The translations under genes were made by a program, and so were the position numbers. A DNA stretch of 22,122 bases, from NCBI GenBank assembly GCA_043800545.1, contig JAZDMW010000081.1, positions 1-22,122 on the forward strand, written 5' to 3'. The number at the start of each line of letters is the position of its first letter. Position 1 is the stretch's first letter. This document shows, piece by piece, positions 1 through 8,764 of this stretch. The notes below the pieces were generated by a model. The model was not told the origin of the DNA. It ran no database searches and worked only from the letters and a program-made list of their open reading frames with translations. The DNA is from 1-14-0-20-39-34 sp043800545. GTDB lineage: Bacteria; Patescibacteriota; Patescibacteriia; Magasanikbacterales; UBA922.

Positions 1-515
1 GGAATGCTGTGCCATTTTTCTTTTGTATTTGCGAACACATGCTTTGCTTCAGATGAATTCATAAAGTCAAAAGAAGAAGTAATGAGCACATCAGCCGTTT
101 GCAAAATTCTTGGCATAAGATATTTTGCACACAAACGAAAAATAATATTCTTTTTTAATTCCAAGGACTGTGCGTCCATGTGGTACGTAATAACTAAACG
201 TTTATCCTTATTTTTTTCTCTCCACTTGCGAACAATATTTGCTGTTCCAAAAAAAGGATAATGGAGATGAACAATATCGTATTCGTCCAATTTTTTCGTC
301 AAACCCTTCATTATCGCAGCATTCCCATAAGAGATAAAAGCAGGAAGTCTCTTTACATAATCTTTATCATCCTGTGCTAATTTTTCATCATAGAGTGGCG
401 TCAAAACATCAATGTCATATCCACGTTTCTCAAGTGCTTGTATCATAGAACAGACGGAATTCCCCATTCCCCCGCGATATGGCGGATATGTACAAACAAC
501 ATGAGCAATTTTCAT
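1..515 (-). CDS. GT4-type glycosyltransferase, N-terminal part (cut by window edge)
   Basis: Reading leftward from ATG 513-515, an open frame of 171 codons runs off the window edge without a stop. The product begins MKIAHVVCTYPPYRGGMG, the usual start of a GT-B fold GT4 enzyme: a first beta strand followed by a Gly-rich loop that faces the acceptor. A Rossmann-like pattern follows, with the recognisable strands 'YDIVHLHYPFFG', 'RLVITYHMD' and 'ADVLITSS'. Only the N-terminal acceptor-binding half is present, so the donor-binding EX7E motif cannot be checked. It is the last visible gene of the minus-strand operon, 6 nt after the DUF2304 gene, next to other sugar-handling genes. It probably transfers a sugar from an NDP donor to a lipid-linked or surface glycan at the cytoplasmic membrane face. 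Family is clear; substrate is unknown. Confidence 0.85.
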   Translation of the reverse strand, partial: MKIAHVVCTYPPYRGGMGNSVCSMIQALEKRGYDIDVLTPLYDEKLAQDDKDYVKRLPAFISYGNAAIMKGLTKKLDEYDIVHLHYPFFGTANIVRKWREKNKDKRLVITYHMDAQSLELKKNIIFRLCAKYLMPRILQTADVLITSSFDFMNSSEAKHVFANTKEKWHSI

Positions 516-521
516 AAAATT

Positions 522-866
522 TTATTTTTTGTCTTTTTTTTCTACCTCATCAAGAGCCAAACGTCTGGCTACTTTTGTGAGTTCCTTATTTACCCCTTCA
601 ATTTTCACATGAAGACGAAAACCAAGATAAAAAAGCATTGCGACCGCAACATAAAGTACTAAATCACTTCCCCTTCCAATAGCAAGGGTATCTGCGAAAA
701 ACTGGACTATTTCTGGCCATAAAACAACGGTCATTGATCCAAGCCAAAAGAGAATCCAAAAAAAACTTCCAGATAAACTAATCATTTGCTTTTTCCATTT
801 TTGCAAAACAGAAATAATAGCAAACAATGCAAAAATTCCAAAGAGTATTTGAAAAAGTATAACCAT
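522..866 (-). CDS. DUF2304 family small membrane protein
   Basis: This encodes 114 aa starting MVILFQILFG. An in-frame ATG 18 codons upstream lies inside the preceding gene, so the start at 864-866, 1 nt after that gene's stop, is preferred. Three hydrophobic segments are visible (about residues 1-21, 32-50 and 66-85), followed by a charged, helix-prone cytoplasmic tail (KELTKVARRLALDEVEKK). Size and topology fit DUF2304. Such proteins often sit beside DPM1-like GT2 enzymes and are thought to help with polyprenyl-linked sugar transfer. That partner is present here, one gene away (2075-2731). No SD sequence is visible; translation is probably coupled to the upstream gene. The family call is from pattern memory, and the biochemical role of the family is not established. 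Confidence 0.75.
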   Translation of the reverse strand: MVILFQILFGIFALFAIISVLQKWKKQMISLSGSFFWILFWLGSMTVVLWPEIVQFFADTLAIGRGSDLVLYVAVAMLFYLGFRLHVKIEGVNKELTKVARRLALDEVEKKDKK

Positions 867-867
867 A

Positions 868-2067
868 TTAACCGAAATTAAGCCAGCCTGGTTTAAAAAT
901 AAGCAAGAGACCAAGAACAAGAATAATAAGTCCTCCTACTAAATTTGCATATTTTGCGTATTTTCCACCTATTGTTTTACTCTTCAAAGTAAGCATAGCA
1001 ATACCAAAAACAACCATATCATCGAGCATATAAAAGAAAATATACCCAGCCATATACAAATACCTTTTCCATTGTGTAATTTCACTCATAGCAAGCACCT
1101 GAGTAAACACAGCTGGAAATCCTGCAGAACAAGCCAGTTCAACCAAGTTCACAGAAAATCCGAGAAGAAGAATCCCAAATATTGACCAAACAAGACTTTG
1201 TTTTTGTACAATTTCTTTTATCTTTTCAAAAGTATTTTTTGTTCCAGTTTTATGAGAGACTTTACACACAACTCCATCTGCTTTTCTATTTCTCCAATAA
1301 TCCCGCAAATTCCATGAACCTACTCCAATAGCGGCAAGACCAATGAGAACACGAATAGCAAATATCATTCCGACGAACATGATAAAAGATAACCATGCAG
1401 CCATAAAAAAGAAATAGACAATTCCAGACGAGAGGATAAACAAAGTACCAAGAATCCACATTCTCTTTCTATCTTCAATTCCAAGAAGAAGAGAAATCAA
1501 AAAAATGAGTACCCACATAGCACAAGGGTTGAATCCATCGAGAAGACCAATCGCAACTGTTAAAAGTGGCAGAGAAAATGAAGCTAAATTAATTTCACCA
1601 AGAACCGGAATATTTACCAATTCTTTTTCTGCTGTTTCTCCCACAATTCCGCGAATACCTGATTCATTAATTTTTTTTTCAATAAGAGAAATTATTTGTT
1701 CTCCAGTAGATTCTGGACTTCCAAAACCATATACCAATTCATTCCCTACAAATGTCACAGGGACCCCCTGCAAATTTACATTATACATACGAGCATACTG
1801 CGCATAGAGCACCTGATTTTTTTGCTCACCTATTTCATACAAACGAAAATCCACGTATGCATCATACTCAGGACGGAGGACTTTGTCTATAAACTTTATT
1901 TCTTCTTTACAATGAGGACATGTTTCACTGTGGAATAAAACAAAAGGAACTTTTTGTATTTCAGGTGATTCACTTCCACTTTCTGTATTTGCCTTTGCAA
2001 CCCATGGGAAAAGACAGAAAACTGTAAACAATACTGTCAGCAATATTGATTTTATTGTATTTTTCAT
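868..2067 (-). CDS. Thioredoxin-like domain fused to CcdA/DsbD-like membrane electron carrier
   Basis: The product is 399 aa. Residues 1-26 are a signal peptide or signal anchor. A thioredoxin/glutaredoxin-like domain (about 38-135) carries the redox motif C50-P-H-C53 and the cis-Pro loop GVPVTF (101-106). A polytopic membrane domain (about 163-395) resembles CcdA/DsbD-beta. It holds NPC (180-182) and ACSAGFP (312-318), whose C182 and C313 are the expected intramembrane redox pair. A loop of about 40 residues (255-290) separates the two halves. Family knowledge predicts that it carries electrons from cytoplasmic thioredoxin to the cell exterior, reducing or shuffling disulfides in exported proteins. 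It is unusual in having the soluble domain at the N-terminus of the same chain. The operon also makes two exported proteins, which could be its clients. It starts 7 nt after the GT2 stop and has no SD sequence. Confidence 0.85.
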   Translation of the reverse strand: MKNTIKSILLTVLFTVFCLFPWVAKANTESGSESPEIQKVPFVLFHSETCPHCKEEIKFIDKVLRPEYDAYVDFRLYEIGEQKNQVLYAQYARMYNVNLQGVPVTFVGNELVYGFGSPESTGEQIISLIEKKINESGIRGIVGETAEKELVNIPVLGEINLASFSLPLLTVAIGLLDGFNPCAMWVLIFLISLLLGIEDRKRMWILGTLFILSSGIVYFFFMAAWLSFIMFVGMIFAIRVLIGLAAIGVGSWNLRDYWRNRKADGVVCKVSHKTGTKNTFEKIKEIVQKQSLVWSIFGILLLGFSVNLVELACSAGFPAVFTQVLAMSEITQWKRYLYMAGYIFFYMLDDMVVFGIAMLTLKSKTIGGKYAKYANLVGGLIILVLGLLLIFKPGWLNFG

Positions 2068-2074
2068 AGTATTT

Positions 2075-2731
2075 TTATTTTATAAATTTTTGCAAAAGCA
2101 AATCCTTGAGAATAGCCACTCCCCCTCGGATCCCCTGACCATACTCATGGTATATTACTTTAACAGGAAATTCTGTATATTTCAAGTCAAGACGCTTTGT
2201 CTCCATTTCAATTTCCGTGGCATGAGCCATTCTATCCTGTTCAATATGCATATTGGAAAAAGCATTTTTATGGAGAATTCTAAACCCATTATGAACATCA
2301 CTTAATCCAAGACCAAAAACAGAATTCACTCTTCGTGAGAGTGGAAGCAAAATATATCGTTTCAGAAACGGCACATTTGATCGAGAATCCAAAAAACGGG
2401 AACCAAAAAGAATATCTGCTTTCTCTTTCTCTAAATGCTCGAGTGCAGGACGAATATCATGAGGGTCAAACTGCCCATCCCCATCAAAATGGAGAACATA
2501 GTCTGCTCCAATTTTCTGTGCATATTCATGACCCGTTTGGAGTGAAGCACCTTGTCCACGATTAATATGATGACGAATAACTTTTGCACCAGCTTCTCTT
2601 GCAATACCCTCAGTATTATCCTTTGAGCAATCATCAAGAACCACAATCATATCTACATGTGGTTTCAATCCTTCAATTACTCCCCGTATCCTCTTTTCTT
2701 CATTATAGGCCGGAACCAGTGCTATAAACAT
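2075..2731 (-). CDS. Family 2 glycosyltransferase, DPM1/polyprenyl-phosphate type
   Basis: The product is 218 aa with a complete GT-A catalytic core. It begins MFIALVPAYNEEKRI; the nucleotide-binding acidic pair is D33-D34 (VVLDDCSKDNT), and the metal-binding DXD is in FDGDGQFDP (D83, D85). Further family landmarks are GSRFLD, the DVHNGFRILHKNA region and the RMAHATEIEM helix. There is no membrane domain, so it is the short, soluble DPM1-like form. The reaction expected for the family is transfer of a hexose from an NDP-sugar to polyprenyl phosphate at the inner membrane face. It sits 2 nt after the SDR gene and two genes before the DUF2304 membrane protein, its frequent partner. No SD sequence; probably translationally coupled. 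Confidence 0.88.
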   Translation of the reverse strand: MFIALVPAYNEEKRIRGVIEGLKPHVDMIVVLDDCSKDNTEGIAREAGAKVIRHHINRGQGASLQTGHEYAQKIGADYVLHFDGDGQFDPHDIRPALEHLEKEKADILFGSRFLDSRSNVPFLKRYILLPLSRRVNSVFGLGLSDVHNGFRILHKNAFSNMHIEQDRMAHATEIEMETKRLDLKYTEFPVKVIYHEYGQGIRGGVAILKDLLLQKFIK

Positions 2732-2733
2732 AG

Positions 2734-3750
2734 TTAAATTCGAAACATTTCTTTACTTGCAATTGTATAATCAATCGTTTTTCGAAGCCCCTCTTCCAAA
2801 CGTACCAAAGGCAACCAACCAAGATATTCTTTTGCCTTATATAAATTTGGGACTCCTTTATTTGTAATATAATCCAAAGGATCTACAAACTGAATTTGTG
2901 AGTGAGAATTCGTCATTTGTATAATCATGTTTGCAACATCCACAATACGAACAGGGATATCATCACCAAGATTTACAATATACACCTCTGGTCCTGCCTT
3001 CATCAATCGTCTTATTCCATTAATCATATCTGACACATAGCACAGTGATTGGCTGTGTGTTTCATCCCCATAGACGACCAGATTCTTTCCTTCCAAGGCA
3101 TTTGTAATGAAGTCAGGTATAAAAAGACCATCGTTCAATTTCATACGTGGACCATAGGTGGTAAAAATCCGAGCTATCTTAGCATCAATTTTGTATACTT
3201 GTCTATAGGTCTCAATACAGGTCTCTGCAAAACGCTTTCCTTCGTCATAACAAGCACGTGGAGAAAGATGATCCACAATTCCCTCAGTTTCCTCGGGAAT
3301 CGTCGCTTCATTTGGGTCTCCTTGACCATAGACGACAGAACTCGAACCAAATACATACTTTGCACGGAACTTCACAGCAAGATCAAGGGTGTTCAAAATA
3401 GCTCGTGAATTTGCCCACAATGAATGAATTTTTAGATTCTCAAAATTCTTCATGCTCGTTGGACAGGCCAAATGATATATTTCCTGAATCCCCTGAAACT
3501 TAATCTGGAATTTATCCAATTCCTCAAATTCCTCTATTGGAATTTCTTCATTTACATCATACCGGATGAATTCAAAATTTGGATATTGCAAAAGGTGGTC
3601 AATATTATGTATTCCAGAATTGGAGAAATCATCCATACAAATAACATTGGCTTCTTGTAAAAGTGCTTCACAAAGATGTGAACCAAGAAAACCAGCTCCC
3701 CCTGTTACGAGGACATTTTTTCTTTCAAAAATAGGTGCGACTTGTGGCAT
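2734..3750 (-). CDS. NAD-dependent SDR, UDP-glucuronate decarboxylase/epimerase-like
   Basis: From MPQVAPIFER the product is 338 aa. The longer frame, 13 codons upstream, would overlap the subtilase gene, so the ATG at 3748-3750 is chosen. The Rossmann Gly motif is G17-G-A-G-F-L-G23, the acidic residue for NAD ribose is in MDDFSNSG (39-46), the active-site Ser region is GSSSVVYG (135-142), and the catalytic pair is Y168xxxK172 (YDEGKR). TTYGPRM and the YVSD segment match the UXS/epimerase group. In characterised UXS enzymes a Thr-Arg pair precedes the S-F-x-Y-V segment and contacts the sugar diphosphate; here the matching stretch reads H-S-Q-S-L-C-Y-V without the Arg. The exact sugar nucleotide and reaction (decarboxylation or 4-epimerisation) are therefore uncertain. 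It likely supplies an activated sugar to the neighbouring glycosyltransferases. Confidence 0.85.
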   Translation of the reverse strand: MPQVAPIFERKNVLVTGGAGFLGSHLCEALLQEANVICMDDFSNSGIHNIDHLLQYPNFEFIRYDVNEEIPIEEFEELDKFQIKFQGIQEIYHLACPTSMKNFENLKIHSLWANSRAILNTLDLAVKFRAKYVFGSSSVVYGQGDPNEATIPEETEGIVDHLSPRACYDEGKRFAETCIETYRQVYKIDAKIARIFTTYGPRMKLNDGLFIPDFITNALEGKNLVVYGDETHSQSLCYVSDMINGIRRLMKAGPEVYIVNLGDDIPVRIVDVANMIIQMTNSHSQIQFVDPLDYITNKGVPNLYKAKEYLGWLPLVRLEEGLRKTIDYTIASKEMFRI

Positions 3751-3760
3751 ATTATTGTAT

Positions 3761-5755
3761 TTAATTGGAAAAAGTGGGTAAAAGTACATTTATATTTTGA
3801 GAATAATCTTCAAAAAGTGTTCTCCCATTTCTTTGCCACACACGGAGAGGTTCATTTTGATCTTTTACATAGGTAATAACATCATCTTTTCCATCACCAT
3901 TCGTATCACCAGACAAAAGTTTTACTTTTTTCATATCCACATTCGTGTATCCATTGAAATGACGAATTTCTTTTCCATCATGATCAAGAAAAAATATGGC
4001 ATAACCATTTTGTTCTCCAACCAAAGCCACTTCCATATCAGTATCATCATCCAAGTTCACAGGGAGTACATCTCCTACCTTGTTAAAGCCTTCTATGACG
4101 ATATCTTCTCCATTGGTATCCAAATCTTCATCTATGATATGAAGTATGGTTTGTTTTTTAGAAATTTCAACATGAACGAATCTTTCTTTTCCAGAAAGTG
4201 GACGATATACTTTCCATTCACCATTTGCATAAGCAAATTCCTGCTCATCCACTTTTTGTCCATCGAGTGAATAGATTTGTATCAAAGTATTTTTTCCTTG
4301 TTTACGAATAAATACATATTCTTTTTCATTATCAAGAGAAAAATCTCCAAAAAAGAATTGATCAAAATTTTGTACAGGAACGGACTGTGTTGTCATGATT
4401 TTTGTTTCTGCGTTGTAATCCATTATCAATGTATGCTGACCAATATTTACCGGTACTACAACATGGACCTCACCATTTGAAATATATGACACACCTTTTT
4501 TAATATTATTCTTTACAATACTCGAAAGCTCAACAATTTCATTTTCTTCAGTATCAAACTTTCTAAAATATGATATTTCTTTATCTAAAAACAAAACTCC
4601 AGACATTGCATTTCTTTGCAATCTTTCAAGCGCATACTGAACCGCTTTATCTATCTGTATTCTTCCAGCACCATACAGATTTGCATAGCCAACAGGATCC
4701 TGTGGTGGCGTTCTATGAACAGTTTCTAGAATGGCTGTATAAATCTTTTGTGGTGTCCACAGTGGCTGAATAGATTTAATAAGTGCTGCTGCTCCGCTAA
4801 TAAATGGCGCTGCGAATGAAGTTCCACTCCATCCACCGCCATATTTTTCTTCCAATCCATACTGAGGATAAAAACGCAGAGTACTAGAAATATTTACTCC
4901 AGGAGCGGTGATATCTATACAATTGGAACCACCATTAGAAAATTGTGCAAAAAAATTATTTTCATCCATAGCACTCACGCCCATGATTTTCATTTCTTCA
5001 TCATTCGCATCAATACAAACTGGATACTGTGGAAGCATATTCATGTTAATTCCGTCATTTCCTGCCGCAGCAACCACAACAATCCCCTTTTCAAAGGCCT
5101 CATTTACAGCATCTGCTAAATCTGGAGAAAGCACATCCCCTACTAAACTCATATTAATGACATCTGCACCATTGTCTATTGCATAACGAACTCCTTTTGC
5201 TGCAACATCCACTTCACCAATACCATTATCTCCAATAATACGAACATTCATGAGTTTCACATTCCAATTTATTCCAGCACCAGATACATTATTATTTCCT
5301 TTCGCACCAATAATTCCTGCAACTAAGGTACCATGATGAATAATTCCTTCTTCAAGAAGTTGTTCTGACACATATTGCACTTCTGGTCTTGGATTATTAT
5401 TTCCATGATTTTCTTCATCATCTATCCTTCCATTTCCATTTTCATCCTTTGCAACAAAATTCCAACCCCATACATCATCAATATATCCATTATTATCATC
5501 ATCAATACCATTATCTTCTATTTCATCCTCATTCTTCCATGCATTCTCACGAAGTTCTGGATGAAAGGTATCAAAACCATTATCTAAAATAGCCACAACA
5601 ACATCTGAAGATCCTGTGGTAATATCCCACGCTTCATACACACCGGTTCGTTCATATGACCATTGTTTTCCTTCTGGATCATCCGAATCCAAAGCAAAAA
5701 CTCCCGTAGGAGTAACCAAGGCGAAACAAAGGAAGAAAAACAATATTCTTTTCAT
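3761..5755 (-). CDS. Secreted subtilisin-like serine peptidase (S8) with C-terminal FG-GAP-like region
   Basis: From MKRILFF the product is 664 aa; an upstream in-frame ATG lies inside the previous gene. A signal peptide spans about 1-21 (ending VFA). The subtilase domain (about 31-360) has all catalytic residues: D58 (AILDNG), H141 (HHGT), oxyanion N233 (AAGND) and S313 (GTSFAAP). Between D58 and H141 is an acidic Asp/Asn/Gly-rich insert (about 81-118, with DDDNNGYIDD and NGNGRIDD) of the kind that binds Ca2+ in some S8 subfamilies. The C-terminal 260 residues are beta-rich, with FG-GAP/VCBS-like Asp motifs (DLDTNGEDI, DDDTDMEVA, DTNGDGKDD). No long pro-domain is evident before the catalytic core. 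It follows a Ca-binding surface protein by 1 nt in the same operon, so it may process or anchor that product outside the cell. Confidence 0.9.
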   Translation of the reverse strand: MKRILFFFLCFALVTPTGVFALDSDDPEGKQWSYERTGVYEAWDITTGSSDVVVAILDNGFDTFHPELRENAWKNEDEIEDNGIDDDNNGYIDDVWGWNFVAKDENGNGRIDDEENHGNNNPRPEVQYVSEQLLEEGIIHHGTLVAGIIGAKGNNNVSGAGINWNVKLMNVRIIGDNGIGEVDVAAKGVRYAIDNGADVINMSLVGDVLSPDLADAVNEAFEKGIVVVAAAGNDGINMNMLPQYPVCIDANDEEMKIMGVSAMDENNFFAQFSNGGSNCIDITAPGVNISSTLRFYPQYGLEEKYGGGWSGTSFAAPFISGAAALIKSIQPLWTPQKIYTAILETVHRTPPQDPVGYANLYGAGRIQIDKAVQYALERLQRNAMSGVLFLDKEISYFRKFDTEENEIVELSSIVKNNIKKGVSYISNGEVHVVVPVNIGQHTLIMDYNAETKIMTTQSVPVQNFDQFFFGDFSLDNEKEYVFIRKQGKNTLIQIYSLDGQKVDEQEFAYANGEWKVYRPLSGKERFVHVEISKKQTILHIIDEDLDTNGEDIVIEGFNKVGDVLPVNLDDDTDMEVALVGEQNGYAIFFLDHDGKEIRHFNGYTNVDMKKVKLLSGDTNGDGKDDVITYVKDQNEPLRVWQRNGRTLFEDYSQNINVLLPTFSN

Positions 5756-5756
5756 A

Positions 5757-7211
5757 TTATAAATTGGTAACTTTATCTCCAACAAGTCTCATTGGAATTT
5801 TAGAATTCTTTGCCGTAATCGTTTTCTTGACTGAGGCAGGAATTTGCATTGGTGGATATACTATAAAATGTTTTTGGATACTGCTTGTATATCCACTTGA
5901 ATTTATTTTATTTACAATGGATCCTTTTGGATATGCCACAGAACCGGTTGGCAATTCTACTACTTTTTCTGGTCCAACAGGTGAATATCCATTCAATAAT
6001 TCACCAGCATCAGTATACCCATCTCCATCTGTATCTGGGAGTGTTGGGTCACTAAACCACACATAAATTTCTTCATAATCTGTGAGTCCATCACTATCTG
6101 AATCCACACTTTCATCACTTGAACCATATTCCTTTTCCAATTTAGAATCTACACCATCATGATCGCGGTCAAGAATATTTGCTGTGGTGTTATGCATACT
6201 CCTTGTACGTATGGTATAGAAACTCTTGGTATATCCTTCCATTTGTACTACCCTATTTTTCCAATTCTTTCCATACATAATTGACGCTTCCACTTGTGAA
6301 GCAAGAGGACGTAACACACAACCAGGTTCAACTGCATAATATGATTCGTCGTAGGTAAATTTCAAAAGAAAACTTCCTGGTCTAAAACATACAGGCTCAC
6401 CAATTTGAAACTCACGAATTTTTGCATCACTCACAAACATCACTTCAGTATAATCCTCATACCAAGAAGGAAATATTGCTGGATGAAAAAATGAATGAAG
6501 TTGTCCATCATAACCAAGATAATATAATCCTGTATTTACTCCCTTGAGTACAGTGCCTTCTTCAATATCTGTTTGTTTTGGAGAAAAATTAATGGTCTTT
6601 GAAACAACTCTTGTTTTATCGTCAGAATCAATCACTTTTACGTATACTGTTTTTGTACCTGATTTTGAACTCAAAGCCCAAGGCATTTTTTCACTTGGTT
6701 TTTCATATTCTCCATCAAATTTATTTGTATTACTTATTTCTACTCCCTCAATACCATTGATATATGCTAAATTCAACGTCACATATCGTGTTCCCGTCTC
6801 TGTGGCTCCATTATTAATTTTGAAATCAAAATCTTTATAATTTGGTGTTTCCACACGGATAGTCGCACTATATATCTGACTCAATGTCCCTGCAGAATTA
6901 CGGAATTGTATATATACCATTTTGTCCATGCCCACTCCACCTGGTAATACCCAATCCTCAAGAGTACGTTCATATGAACGCCAGGTTGCATTCTTCACTT
7001 CTTCTAAACTGTGTGCAAGACGCATTCCTGCAGTCATTCCTTTCGGAGTTGCCACTGTTAAAGTGACTTTTCTTCCAGGTGTTCGTACATCTCCCCCATT
7101 AATAAGAAGATATGGAGGACCATCTACTGCGAAGGCTACTGAACCGAGTATTCCAAAGCAAAAAGTTGCTAAAAGAATAGCAAATGTGAAAATAACTTGT
7201 TTTTTTTGCAT
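5757..7211 (-). CDS. Secreted surface protein with Ig-like, CPR-type and calcium-binding repeat domains
   Basis: From MQKKQVIFTF the product is 484 aa. Earlier in-frame codons fall in or upstream of the predicted promoter, so the ATG at 7209-7211 is used. The signal peptide ends near residue 28 (VAFA). Beta-sandwich-like segments run to about 210. A middle domain (about 218-340) has paired motifs such as LYYLGYDGQ, HPAIFPSWYEDY, FRPGSFLLKF and YAVEPGCVLRPL, a pattern I associate with secreted CPR proteins but cannot name. Residues of about 346-412 hold thrombospondin-type-3-like Ca motifs (DRDHDGVDS, DSDSDGLTDYEE, DTDGDGYTDAGE). A short tail follows, with no membrane anchor or sortase signal. 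It is first in the seven-gene operon and directly precedes the subtilase. Function is unknown; an external structural or adhesion role is inferred. Confidence 0.8.
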   Translation of the reverse strand: MQKKQVIFTFAILLATFCFGILGSVAFAVDGPPYLLINGGDVRTPGRKVTLTVATPKGMTAGMRLAHSLEEVKNATWRSYERTLEDWVLPGGVGMDKMVYIQFRNSAGTLSQIYSATIRVETPNYKDFDFKINNGATETGTRYVTLNLAYINGIEGVEISNTNKFDGEYEKPSEKMPWALSSKSGTKTVYVKVIDSDDKTRVVSKTINFSPKQTDIEEGTVLKGVNTGLYYLGYDGQLHSFFHPAIFPSWYEDYTEVMFVSDAKIREFQIGEPVCFRPGSFLLKFTYDESYYAVEPGCVLRPLASQVEASIMYGKNWKNRVVQMEGYTKSFYTIRTRSMHNTTANILDRDHDGVDSKLEKEYGSSDESVDSDSDGLTDYEEIYVWFSDPTLPDTDGDGYTDAGELLNGYSPVGPEKVVELPTGSVAYPKGSIVNKINSSGYTSSIQKHFIVYPPMQIPASVKKTITAKNSKIPMRLVGDKVTNL

Positions 7212-7225
7212 ATTTATGCTATTAA
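7197..7225 (+). promoter_or_regulatory. Predicted sigma70-type promoter for the glycosylphosphotransferase gene
   Basis: TTGTTT (7197-7202), a 17-nt spacer and TATTAA (7220-7225) preceded by the extended -10 TG (7217-7218). It overlaps the divergent operon's promoter region, so the two directions may compete. Confidence 0.5.
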
Positions 7226-7238
7226 TAGTGTTAGTATA

Positions 7239-7267
7239 AGTATACAAAAAATTAGCAAAAAAAACAA
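7239..7267 (-). promoter_or_regulatory. Predicted promoter of the seven-gene minus-strand operon
   Basis: On the minus strand: TTGTTT (7262-7267), a 17-nt spacer, TATACT (7239-7244). A second TATACT copy sits directly downstream (7233-7238). It gives a leader of about 20 nt before ATG 7209-7211, with no SD sequence. Confidence 0.6.
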
Positions 7268-7275
7268 TAAACACT

Positions 7276-8664
7276 ATGCAAATCATCCGAAGACTGAAGC
7301 AAATCACACTTTTAGGAGGAGATCTCCTTACTTTTTTTGTCGCACTTTTCTTCGCTGTATCGCTCCGAAAACTTCATCTCACAGATTTAGACACCTTCAT
7401 TCTCAATGCTCGTTATTTTCTCCCCCTCTTTTTTCTGTGGATTACTGTCAACTATATCAATGGCCTCTATGACCTTGATGATAGCCTCAAAGGGAAAAAA
7501 CTGTGGAGAAGGAATCTGGAAACCGGCATTATCTCCCTCATTGTTGGTGTTGTCTATTTTTACCTTATCCCCGTAAATAACTTCTCTCCAAAAACAATAC
7601 TGGTTATTACCACTATTTTTGGATATTGCTTCATCGCCATTTGGAGAACACTTTTCAATTCTTTCGTCAGATTGGAAAGCCTCAAGACCAATGTCCTCTA
7701 TGTTGGATATTGTCCTGAAATTGCAGAGATGATTGAACTCACAGAAAATAATCCTGCAAAAGGATACAAAACAGTTGGTATCATTGACCCAAATAAAAAA
7801 ATAAATTCAAAAGAGTATTCTTTCGACATCTATACAGAATTAAACAAAATTCGTCCCGTTGTCAGCACCAAACGAGTAAACCTTGTGGTCATTGCTCCTG
7901 AACTTCAAAGAAAAGAAGAAGCACTTCAAGAATTATATGAACTCCTTTTTTGGAAAACACGTATTACTGATCTTGCATCATTTTATGAAAGTCTTACAGG
8001 TCGTGTTCCACCAATGGTATTTTCCGAAAGCTGGTTTTTGGAACACCTTGGTCATTCAGAAAAACCAATTTATACCAAGATTAAAAATGCAACAGACTTT
8101 TTCATTGGAATTATTCTTTTTATCGTCTTTGTTCTCTTAACTCCATTCATTGCTCTTGCAATTAGGATGAATTCAAAAGGACCTGTTTTCTACAAACAAA
8201 AACGTGTTGGAAAATATGGAGAAGTTTTTTATCTGTATAAATTTCGTTCAATGGTATCGCTTACAGCAGAAGGAAGTGCGGAAAAAGATGGTGCACAATT
8301 TGCATCAAAAAATGATGCTCGTATTACAGCCGTAGGAAAATTCCTCCGCAAAACACGCTTGGATGAAATACCACAATGTATAAATCTTCTCAAACGAGAA
8401 GTGACATTCATAGGACCCCGTCCAGAACGTCCTGAGATAGTAAAAGCACTCGAAGAAAAAATGCCATACTATTCTCTCCGCCATATTATTAAACCAGGTC
8501 TTACTGGCTGGGCAGCAATACACCAAAATTATACAGATAATCTAGAAACCTCACTTCAAAAACTCCAATACGATTTGTACTACATCAAAAACAGATCATT
8601 TCTCCTTGACATCTCCATTATCCTCCGAACCATCAATGTCATTCTCAGATTAAGAGGACAATAA
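7276..8664 (+). CDS. Polyprenyl-phosphate sugar-1-phosphate transferase (WbaP/EPS-type PGT)
   Basis: The product is 462 aa, full length for the large bacterial-sugar-transferase family. The N-terminal part (about 1-125) has four to five membrane helices. A Rossmann-like middle region (about 140-240) contains NVLYVGYCPEIAEM and YKTVGIID. A re-entrant hydrophobic helix (about 272-300) leads to the catalytic PGT domain: GPVFYKQKRVG, K322-F-R-S-M, the catalytic D363-E364 in TRLDEIPQ, and FIGPRPERPE, then KPGLTGWAAIH. The family moves a sugar phosphate from UDP-sugar to undecaprenyl phosphate, starting glycan assembly at the inner membrane face. It is divergent to the glycosyltransferase operon and closed by its own terminator, so it probably provides the first step for the glycan those enzymes extend. 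No SD sequence precedes the ATG. Confidence 0.92.
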   Translation: MQIIRRLKQITLLGGDLLTFFVALFFAVSLRKLHLTDLDTFILNARYFLPLFFLWITVNYINGLYDLDDSLKGKKLWRRNLETGIISLIVGVVYFYLIPVNNFSPKTILVITTIFGYCFIAIWRTLFNSFVRLESLKTNVLYVGYCPEIAEMIELTENNPAKGYKTVGIIDPNKKINSKEYSFDIYTELNKIRPVVSTKRVNLVVIAPELQRKEEALQELYELLFWKTRITDLASFYESLTGRVPPMVFSESWFLEHLGHSEKPIYTKIKNATDFFIGIILFIVFVLLTPFIALAIRMNSKGPVFYKQKRVGKYGEVFYLYKFRSMVSLTAEGSAEKDGAQFASKNDARITAVGKFLRKTRLDEIPQCINLLKREVTFIGPRPERPEIVKALEEKMPYYSLRHIIKPGLTGWAAIHQNYTDNLETSLQKLQYDLYYIKNRSFLLDISIILRTINVILRLRGQ

Positions 8665-8678
8665 AATATATACAAAAG

Positions 8679-8702
8679 AAAGACAGGAAACTGTCTTTTT
8701 TG
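8679..8702 (+). terminator. Intrinsic terminator after the PGT gene
   Basis: AAGACAG (8680-8686), GAAA loop and CTGTCTT (8691-8697), followed by a T-run. Confidence 0.85.
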
Positions 8703-8705
8703 TTA

Positions 8706-8734
8706 TTGACAAAATTATAATTTTATGATATACA
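8706..8734 (+). promoter_or_regulatory. Near-consensus promoter of the 55-aa membrane protein gene
   Basis: TTGACA (8706-8711), exactly 17 nt, then TATACA (8729-8734). It begins only a few bases after the preceding terminator's T-run. Confidence 0.75.
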
Positions 8735-8764
8735 CAAGACACAAATAACAGAAAGGGTAATCCC

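Noticed and set aside
1..7200. Many plus-strand frames of 60-157 codons opposite the seven-gene operon
   Set aside because: They are shadows of well-identified minus-strand genes and have no family features or start signals.
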